From the NCBI GenBank assembly GCA_016708305.1, contig JADJGB010000008.1:1798001-1862000 (forward strand): a stretch of DNA of 64,000 nt, in the 5' to 3' direction. This stretch comes from Sphingobacteriales bacterium (GTDB taxonomy: Bacteria > Bacteroidota > Bacteroidia > Chitinophagales > Chitinophagaceae). The position numbers were made by a program, and so were the translations under genes. Position 1 is the stretch's first letter. Each line of letters begins with the position of its first letter. The notes below the pieces were generated by a model that had not been told where the DNA came from, made no database searches, and saw only the letters and a program-made list of their open reading frames with translations. Below are positions 57,847 to 64,000 of this stretch, piece by piece.

Positions 57847-58928
57847 TTAGTCAAGATAAAACTCAAACTCATCGTATGAAGCCTTTCTCCAGGAAAGATA
57901 CCGGGTGGAAGGAGATATAGCAAACAGAGGCGAAAAGGTTTTAACCTTTACTGTTCTGCCATCAGGCAAAAACTCCAGAATTCGAAGCCAGCCGTCTCCA
58001 CCATTGCCATGCCAGCCACCACCCAAAGCCTGGGCATTGAAAGTCATCTGATTTACAATTTTTCCTGCAATATTTTTGTCCGTTCTGAAGCCAATATGTC
58101 TTTTAACTTCATCAGGAGCAGCAATATGACCCGAAAATACCATTTGAATATTTGTAGAGGGTTGCACCAATTTTTGCCAAACGGCAGTGCCATAATTTCC
58201 ATCGGTTATTTCATATTTTTCATTTTCAATGTGTTCGCTTTTGTAGTTGAGATAGGAATGAGTAAGCAGAATAACGGTGTGGTTTTGATACTTTTTCTTT
58301 GCTATTACAGCTTTTGCCCAGTTGAGAATGGTATCGCGTGGTGCAAATTCGAGATTGAGTAATAGAAATTTTTTCTTCTGGGGAGATGTAAATTCATAAA
58401 CAGCATTTTCAAGCGTGGGTATTTCCTCTGCATTTAGGGCTACCTCACGTATCCCTTTTTGGGTTAAAAAATTTTTATCAATAGGGAAATATTTATTGTA
58501 ATTGGTTCGCCTTACGGTTATGTTGCTATAGCCATAATCGTGGTTTCCGGCTGCAAGCATATAAGGAACTTTTCCGTCTAATATGTTGAAGGATCTGGCT
58601 ACAGCTTCCCATTGCGTTTTGCTGGGCTGGTCGGCATTTGTGCCATTAGGGTTTATCATTTCGTTTTGATTCACCAAATCACCGGTACACATAACAAGTT
58701 GAATATTAAGCTTTTCAATATTGTCTGCAATCCAGGCGGTCATCAATTCAAATATTGGCTGATTGCGGGCAAATTTCTGGTAGGTCTGAGGATCGGGCAA
58801 CAAAATCATTGACCAGGAGTTAGAATCCGAAAGGGTTGGAGCTTCATACTTTTTTTCTGGGCATCAGAAATTAGTACTATCAAAAATAAGATTGTAAATA
58901 ATAAAAGTCGCTGCAAAAATCGTTTCAT
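57847..58928 (-). CDS. Exported metallophosphoesterase (frameshifted near the start)
   Basis: Calcineurin-like phosphoesterase. The ATG at 58928 opens a signal peptide (FLQRLLLFTILFLIVLISDAQ) that runs out of frame after KKSM. Removing one A from the A7 run at 58845-58851 joins it to YEAPTLSDSNSWSMILLPDPQ and the main frame. Metal-site motifs are DPQTYQKF (D-P-Q in place of D-x-H), MCTGDLV, AAGNHDYG, LLTHSY and FSGHIAAP. The last ~70 residues (GGGWHGNGGDGWLRILEFLPDG) are typical of secreted Bacteroidota members. The substrate is unknown. Confidence 0.85.
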
Positions 58929-59175
58929 ATTAGTTTCCTTTTGTTAAAGTAGAAATAGGAAAGAGAAGTAAATTTAATAATCAAACCCGACAGGTAAAAA
59001 AATAATTTGCCTCAGGCAGTATAAATTGAAAGAATCGGAGGAAGAAAGAACAATACTTTCCGGGATTTAGAACTTACCGACAAGAACGATGATATTTCCT
59101 TTAATGTATTGAATATCAATGGGTTTATTAATTAATCTCTAAGACAACCACAAAAACTCACGGCTTGCCTATCAT
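58929..59175. other. Intergenic, no gene seen
   Basis: About 250 bp. One plus-strand frame ending at 59136 (TFRDLELTDKNDDISFNVLNI) looks faintly coding but is short and without family signal. The promoter of the phosphoesterase must be at its left end. Confidence 0.35.
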
Positions 59176-59238
59176 TCTATAATCTAACGTCTAACATCTA
59201 ACATCTAACATCTAACATCTAACGTCTAATATCTAACA
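59176..59238. repeat. Array of nine heptads
   Basis: Nine consecutive 7-bp units: one TCTATAA, then eight TCTAAYR-type, mostly TCTAACA. It is the most regular of the three arrays. The minus-strand amidohydrolase ends inside it (stop TAG, 59228-59226), so its last four codons are array sequence. Confidence 0.9.
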
Positions 59239-60416
59239 TCCAAATCCACAGACGCTCCTAACCATGCCATCATTCCCATTCCGATTTCAATGGCATTTTC
59301 ATCAACGTTAAAAGTCGGCGTATGTACTCCCGAAGTAATCCCCTTTTCTTTATTCATCACACCTAATCGGTAAAAGCAACCCGGAATAAGCTGTGTGTAA
59401 TATCCAAAATCTTCAGCGCCCATCCGAATTTCAGTTTCAGTGATATTTTCGGGTTGTAAAAATTCTATTGCTTTGGTTCTGGCGGTTTGTACTAATTGTT
59501 TATTGTTAATTACACTGGGATAGCCGATATCTATATGCAGGTCGAGCTCGCCGCCCATTGATTTTACCAAATTTTCAGAAACTTGTGTGATAATTTGGTG
59601 TGCTTCCCTGCGCCATTTTTCATCCATCGCCCTAAAAGTGCCCATTAGTTTCACCTCGTTGGGGATTACATTGGTGGTAGAACCTCCGTTTATGGCTGTA
59701 ATGGAAAGAACTGAAGGTGATTGAGGATCTTTTCGCCGGCTGATAACCTGTTGCAATGCAATTACAAGGTGAGAGGCAATTACAATCGGGTCTATACCTA
59801 ACTGTGGTGAAGCAGCATGGCCGCCTTTCCCTTTGATGGTAAAATATAGTTCATCTGCACTGGCCATTACTTTTCCTTCATTGAAGCCGAGTTTTCCACA
59901 TTCTAAGGTGGGGTGTACGTGCAACCCAAAAATCGCCTGCGGTGCAGGATTTTCCAAAACGCCTTCTTTAATCAGCAAACTGGCGCCACCGGGATTACGC
60001 TCTTCACCGGGCTGAAAAATGAGTTTTACTGTGCCTTCCCATTCCTCTTTTAATTCGTTTAGGATTTTGGCTGCTCCCAGCAGGCAACTGGTGTGTACAT
60101 CGTGACCACAGGCATGCATCACTCCCGGGTTTTGCGATTTATAAGGAACATCATTTTCTTCCCGGATGGGCAGTGCATCAATATCGGCCCGCAGGGCAAT
60201 AATTCTGCTTTCAGGATTTTTACCTTTAACAAGACCTACAACACCTGTTTCTGCTTTTATTTCAAAGGGAATATTCCAGCCTTTCAGTTTTTGCCGGATG
60301 AATTGAGAGGTTTTAAATTCCTGATAACTAAGCTCGGGGTAGGCGTGTAAATGTCTTCTGGCATCAATAAATTCCTGAGCATGCTCACGGGCTAATTTTT
60401 TAATTCTCTCAATCAT
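59226..60416 (-). CDS. M20-family amidohydrolase (N-acyl-amino-acid/hippurate hydrolase type)
   Basis: 396 residues, cytoplasmic. The di-metal site is shown by VMHACGHDVHTSCLLGAA and the Glu pair in FQPGEERNPGGASLLI. The dimerisation/lid domain has GKGGHAASPQLGIDPI and INGGSTTNVIPNEV, and ETEIRMGAEDFGYY and GVHTPTFNVDENAI complete the site. It belongs to the amidohydrolase branch that removes acyl groups from amino acids. The C-terminal residues after LGASVD are supplied by the heptad array, so the gene may originally have ended differently. Confidence 0.92.
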   Translation of the reverse strand: MIERIKKLAREHAQEFIDARRHLHAYPELSYQEFKTSQFIRQKLKGWNIPFEIKAETGVVGLVKGKNPESRIIALRADIDALPIREENDVPYKSQNPGVMHACGHDVHTSCLLGAAKILNELKEEWEGTVKLIFQPGEERNPGGASLLIKEGVLENPAPQAIFGLHVHPTLECGKLGFNEGKVMASADELYFTIKGKGGHAASPQLGIDPIVIASHLVIALQQVISRRKDPQSPSVLSITAINGGSTTNVIPNEVKLMGTFRAMDEKWRREAHQIITQVSENLVKSMGGELDLHIDIGYPSVINNKQLVQTARTKAIEFLQPENITETEIRMGAEDFGYYTQLIPGCFYRLGVMNKEKGITSGVHTPTFNVDENAIEIGMGMMAWLGASVDLDVRY

Positions 60417-60469
60417 CGGGCAAAGATAAGCGGTTAGAAGAAAACGTAAATTGGATGGATTGAAAAAAT

Positions 60470-61016
60470 GATATTAAAAAAAATATTCTTTAACCTCAGG
60501 TTTCAAAAAGCTATCATCCGGCGAAAAATACTGAAAAAATAAGTATGGAAATAAAGTAATATAATCAAAAATCATGCTCATTCATTTTCAATTGGTGGGG
60601 TGGGGGAGGTGAGCGGATTTTCACGAAAAATTTCACGAAACAAATCACAAAGTAAAACATATAAAAATTTCTCTAAGTAATATAATTAGTTTTTAAAAAA
60701 AGATATTAAAAAATAAAATGACTAATAATAATAGCCAAGAAAAAAAATGTAATAAATAGAGTATCAGAATATTACAAAATGTATATAAACAAATGTATAA
60801 TATAAAATAATATAAAATATATTGAAAAAACACAAATGCCTCAAAGTATTAAATAAAATTAAATACTTAATATAAATAACTGATATACAATTAAATATAT
60901 TATATATATCAATATTTAGGTTAAATAATTTTAACATTAAAGAATATTATTTTGTATAAAACGGTTTAATGGAAATAATTTTTCATTTTTGGGTAAAAAC
61001 TGACAGCTTCTTCAAC
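60470..61016. other. Very AT-rich intergenic region
   Basis: About 550 bp with long A and T tracts and AT steps (for example around 60890-60960), far more AT-rich than its neighbours, and without an open frame. It lies between two minus-strand genes and must hold the amidohydrolase promoter at its left end. No DnaA-box cluster was noticed. Confidence 0.5.
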
Positions 61017-62117
61017 TTATTTCTTTTTGTAGAATAGAAAAAACAGCCCTGCAATCACGATGATTGCAGAAACAAAGGATGGCCATATATTAAATATTTT
61101 GGATGTGGCTTGAAGTTGAAAAGCGCTGTTCATCATTCGATAAGAATCCACCTTCCAACTGATGGTATCCTTAGAAACCGCTCCGTTTGTCTCCATCAGT
61201 TTTCCGGGCATCATTAATTTATAGTTGATGGATTGACTATTGAAATTAGAAAATGTTCGAATGTCTTCGGGTTCGGTTATGGGTTTCATTGCTTCATTTT
61301 CTTCATCTGCTAAGGAGTCGAAAGCGCTCGTTTTAAAATAATTGTTCAAAAGCTGGCCGATGTTAAAATTCAAGGCTTTATCAATATCCAATTTCTGCAC
61401 AGTTTTAAACAGGCTGTCTTTGGCATTTTGCATCTTTTCTTTGTCGGGTGCATTCGGGAAAAGGTTCAAATGAGTTAATAAAGCCTCAAACTGCATCTCC
61501 CAAATATTTTCGAGCATCCATCTGCCGAATTTATTTTCTAAATCTGCCGTAAAATCTTTAATTTCTATACCATTCATGCCTTGTAAAAGATTGGGCCGGC
61601 CGGTAAGCCAGAAGGAGGCTTCGTTCTTTGTAAGGTATTTGTCAATGGGAATTTTATATTTAATGGGTAATTGGGGATATGTTTCTTTATAGGTATAAAA
61701 AGTATAAAACCATCTGAATTTTTTTTCAAGTTGGGCATATACCCGAAGGTCATGCCAGCCATAATCAGATTTGAAACGAAAGGAATCCGACATTTCTTTA
61801 ACGGATTTGAATTCCCTGATTGCAATTGCTGTGATAATCCTGTCTGTATCGTGTTTCTCCCATTTCCATTCTTTTACAGGCCAGTGTGAGTGGTAATCGG
61901 GTGTCCGATAGCTCCATTTTACCTTCCAGTTAGCATCTAAATCTACCGGAAATGGGTTTTTGGAGGTATCTCCCTGCATGAATTCGGGGCTTACAGTTTG
62001 AGAGAAAAAGCGGGTGCAGCTTCCATCATCATGAATAATGGTGGTCATATCTGTTGGGTTGCAACCATACCAGAAGGCCGCTGCCAACAAAATCAGGAGA
62101 ATATTAACTGCTTTCAT
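61017..62117 (-). CDS. Membrane-anchored lipoprotein of unknown function
   Basis: 366 residues from the ATG at 62117, chosen because it begins the lipoprotein signal (NILLILLAAAFWYGC, Cys18). The body is mainly charged and aromatic with no recognised family (WKVKWSYRTPDYHSHWPVKEW, GYGW-like SDYGWHDLRVYAQL). A single C-terminal transmembrane helix, SFVSAIIVIAGLFFLFY, is followed by KKK. It overlaps the preceding 78-residue gene by 14 bp and so belongs to the ECF sigma operon; a link to its signal input is inferred from that only. Confidence 0.75.
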   Translation of the reverse strand: MKAVNILLILLAAAFWYGCNPTDMTTIIHDDGSCTRFFSQTVSPEFMQGDTSKNPFPVDLDANWKVKWSYRTPDYHSHWPVKEWKWEKHDTDRIITAIAIREFKSVKEMSDSFRFKSDYGWHDLRVYAQLEKKFRWFYTFYTYKETYPQLPIKYKIPIDKYLTKNEASFWLTGRPNLLQGMNGIEIKDFTADLENKFGRWMLENIWEMQFEALLTHLNLFPNAPDKEKMQNAKDSLFKTVQKLDIDKALNFNIGQLLNNYFKTSAFDSLADEENEAMKPITEPEDIRTFSNFNSQSINYKLMMPGKLMETNGAVSKDTISWKVDSYRMMNSAFQLQATSKIFNIWPSFVSAIIVIAGLFFLFYKKK

Positions 62118-62340
62118 TTTTGTATAGTTTATTCTGGTAGCAAAAAATTGCAATCAAAACGGCTGCTGCTGCTATGGTTATTTTTTTGAGAATGAAATAT
62201 AATCCCTTAGCCGGCCTCAGGTGTGGCAGGTTTTTTATTCGGGTCATTACCGTATCGGCAGTTTCCTCAGCATTGGGCTGAACAGGCGGGTTATCTTGTA
62301 AATAACTTAATAATTGCTCAAAATTGTCTTTCTGATTCAT
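62104..62340 (-). CDS. Small single-pass membrane protein, possible anti-sigma partner
   Basis: 78 residues from the ATG at 62340. The first ~50 are soluble (QKDNFEQLLSYLQDNPPVQPN, AEETADTVMTRIKNLPHL), followed by one membrane helix (ILKKITIAAAAVLIAIFCYQ) and a short tail. It overlaps the end of the ECF sigma gene by 23 bp. Small membrane proteins in this position often hold the sigma factor at the membrane; no zinc-binding anti-sigma motif is visible, so the role is a positional inference. Confidence 0.7.
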   Translation of the reverse strand: MNQKDNFEQLLSYLQDNPPVQPNAEETADTVMTRIKNLPHLRPAKGLYFILKKITIAAAAVLIAIFCYQNKLYKNESS

Positions 62341-62883
62341 TTTTAAATATTTTATTGAATTGCTGACGAATAAATTTTTTTGCCAGATATAGATTGCTTT
62401 TGATTTTTTCTGGCGAAAGATGGGTAATCGCACTGATTTCTTCTACTTCCAGACCCTCCAGTTCCTTTAGTGTAAATACCAAACGTTGTTTCGGACTTAG
62501 GTTTTGAGTGATACGAGTAATTATTTCGGCAACTTCTTTGTTATTCAGCCTCATATCTGCATCATTTATCGAAAATTGCCGGAAATGCTCCTCTTGAAGC
62601 GGTAAAAACTGTTTTTCTTTGCAGATCTTAAAAAATCAATGCAATAATTTGTGGCAATAGCATAAAGCCAGGTGTTGAAACTAAACTTTGGGTTATATTT
62701 TTCCAGGTTTTGCCAGACTTTTACAAATACTTCCTGAACTGTATCATTTGCATCTTCTTCATTACATATCATGCGGAAGGTAAAGGCAAAATTTTAGGCT
62801 GAAAATGACAAACGAGTTTTCCGAACGCATCAAAATCCTTCTTTTGCTTTTTCCACCAGTTCAGCTATCTGTGTATTCTGCAT
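62318..62883 (-). CDS. ECF-type RNA polymerase sigma factor (three frameshifts)
   Basis: Extracytoplasmic-function sigma-70 factor. Region 2 reads MICNEEDANDTVQEVFVKVWQNL, split from an upstream part (QNTQIAELVEKAK, then FDAFGKLVCHFQPKI). Region 2.4 is WLYAIATNYCIDFLR. Region 4 is LSPKQRLVFTLKELEGLEVEEI with SPEKIKSNLYLAKKFI. Breaks are near 62833 (after KAKEG), near 62795 (one T missing in the run before FTFRM) and near 62603-62607 (one T missing before LPLQEEHFRQF). With these repaired the protein has ~190 residues, normal for the group. Confidence 0.85.
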
Positions 62884-63301
62884 GGATGCCTGTTTATTAT
62901 ATTATACGCAGCAACAATGCTAAGGTCGAAATTAATTGGGAGGTTTTTATAAAATTATATTTAAAGTAACCTGCAAAAATGGTTTTTGGGTAGTAAGTTT
63001 CTATTCATATCTTTTTCATGAGATGGCAATAGGAGAACAAAAATTTCATAATAACATTTATTGCAAATATATAGTGCGCTGATAACTAATATATTATGAT
63101 TGATTGTAAAATTTTATTAACAATTATTTTATTTTTAATTAACCAAATACTATTTTTATCCTCCGAAATTTATTCCAAGAAACTGTAAATCATTGCTTAT
63201 GATATAAACTTAAATTAAAAAACTATGCTATCGGGAAAAAAATGTTCTCCCAGAATTAGAATTTCACTAAAAATTAATTGTAAATCATCTAAATTATTTG
63301 T
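62884..63301. other. AT-rich divergent intergenic region
   Basis: About 420 bp between the ECF sigma operon and the susC-like gene, which read away from each other. It must contain both promoters. No exact TTTG-N19-TAnnTTTG was found, and no open frame. Confidence 0.5.
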
Positions 63302-64000
63302 ATGATAAATAATTTGCTTCCCCAAGCTACTAAAATTAAAGGCTTTTGGAATTTTTTTTTAAAGATTAAGCTTCCAGTAATAATAATATTGGTAGCTATG
63401 CAGCATTATTCAAGTAGTGCAATGGCAAATACTGGTAATTTCTTTAAGGAATCGCATAAAAAAGATGCGGTAAAGCTGTCAATAATTAAAGAAATATCTG
63501 GTAAAGTTGTAAATGAACTTGGAGAGCCATTGAATGGCGTAAGTATTATAGATAAGGGCACCTCAAATGGCACCAGTAGCGGTGCTGATGGGTCTTTTGT
63601 TATTAACGTAAAAGACGAAAACGCTATTTTGGTATTTTCAAGTATAGGATATGATACTAAAGAATTAAGAGTCGGAGCAAGTAATAGCCTTACCGTAACA
63701 CTTATTGGCACCAAAGGCTCCATGGACGAGGTGGTAGTAGTAGGATTTGGTACGCAAAAGAAAGTAAATTTAACAGGTGCGGTATCTACAATTAACTCCA
63801 AAACATTAGATGCAAGACCCGTAACCAGCGCTACACAGGCATTACAAGGCGTTATTCCCGGCTTAAACATATCTACAGCAGGTTATGGCGGAGAGCTCAA
63901 TCAAGGAATGTCTATTAATGTTCGCGGATTAGGAACAATTGGGCAAGGGTCATCCTCATCACCGCTGATATTGATTGATGGAATGGATGGTAATATTAAT
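63302..64000 (+). CDS. SusC/RagA-type TonB-dependent outer-membrane receptor, N-terminal part
   Basis: The frame is open from the ATG at 63302 to the window edge (233 codons) and continues beyond. A long N-terminal hydrophobic segment (LPVIIILVAMQHYSSSAMA) serves as signal sequence. A carboxypeptidase-D-like domain follows (ISGKVVNELGEPLNGVSII, LVFSSIGYDTKEL). Then come the TonB-box/plug start (MDEVVVVGFGTQKKVNLTGAVS) and plug motifs (ALQGVIPGLNIS, INVRGLGTIGQG, PLILIDGMDG). These define SusC-family glycan or peptide importers. No N-terminal STN signalling domain is seen. A susD partner would be expected downstream, outside the window. Confidence 0.93.
   Translation, partial: MINNLLPQATKIKGFWNFFLKIKLPVIIILVAMQHYSSSAMANTGNFFKESHKKDAVKLSIIKEISGKVVNELGEPLNGVSIIDKGTSNGTSSGADGSFVINVKDENAILVFSSIGYDTKELRVGASNSLTVTLIGTKGSMDEVVVVGFGTQKKVNLTGAVSTINSKTLDARPVTSATQALQGVIPGLNISTAGYGGELNQGMSINVRGLGTIGQGSSSSPLILIDGMDGNIN

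Noticed and set aside
1..64000. tRNA or rRNA genes
   Set aside because: Intergenic regions were scanned by eye for T-arm consensus and conserved rRNA segments; none was convincing. A covariance-model search would be decisive.

Overview
The window reads as a chromosomal segment of a Bacteroidota bacterium, most like Chitinophagaceae/Sphingobacteriia. Grounds: a SusC/RagA-type receptor at the right edge, a Porin_10-type porin, DUF4270 and collagen-repeat lipoproteins, an M20-panC-region gene order typical of the phylum, bacillithiol-type enzymes, absence of clear Shine-Dalgarno sites, and promoters of the form TTTA-N19-TAnnTTTG (metK, dsbD). No rRNA, tRNA or CRISPR array was found.

Layout. 1-4.9 kb: the edge of a HARE-HTH protein, an acyltransferase, purK, an L,D-transpeptidase with a TonB-like tail, a dead aspartokinase copy and a small lipoprotein. 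5-10 kb: secreted adhesin-like proteins (B-lectin, BspA-like, crystallin-like, plus a degraded BspA-like copy) next to a TPR histidine kinase and LytTR regulator. 10.5-23.7 kb: housekeeping genes (lysC, fbp, ABC ATPase, FKBP, DinB/YfiT, Nudix, AlkA, secreted GH2 galactosidase, OmpA lipoprotein, uvrA). 23.7-25.8 kb: mobile-element debris. 25.9-30.9 kb: stress protein, purine nucleoside phosphorylase, porin, HMA metal-binding protein and a TlpA-like thioredoxin. 30.9-35 kb: a D-glycero-D-manno-heptose activation operon (hddC-gmhB fusion, gmhA, hddA, glycosyltransferase). 35-56.4 kb: mostly core metabolism and translation (prfC, pdhB, ypdA, TrpB-like, phosphohexomutase, pirin, metZ, OsmC, panC, starch-synthase-like, DUF4270, metK, dsbD, infC). 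56.5-57.7 kb: a decayed IS256-variant element with 16-bp inverted repeats. 57.8-64 kb: metallophosphoesterase, M20 amidohydrolase, an ECF sigma operon and the start of a susC-like gene.

Two features stand out across the window. First, many genes that should be intact (purK, prfC, metK, dsbD, an AlkA-type glycosylase, the ECF sigma factor and others) carry single-base frameshifts, often in homopolymers, and three carry one in-frame stop. This density, in essential genes, points more to residual sequencing error than to biology, and I annotate those loci over the full reconstructed span. Second, three intergenic sites hold arrays of degenerate 7-bp units kept in exact register (15504-15608, 48127-48273, 59176-59238). 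Each touches the stop codon of a neighbouring gene, and the units carry stop triplets on both strands, so the arrays close all six frames. I consider these arrays the most unusual structure in the window.
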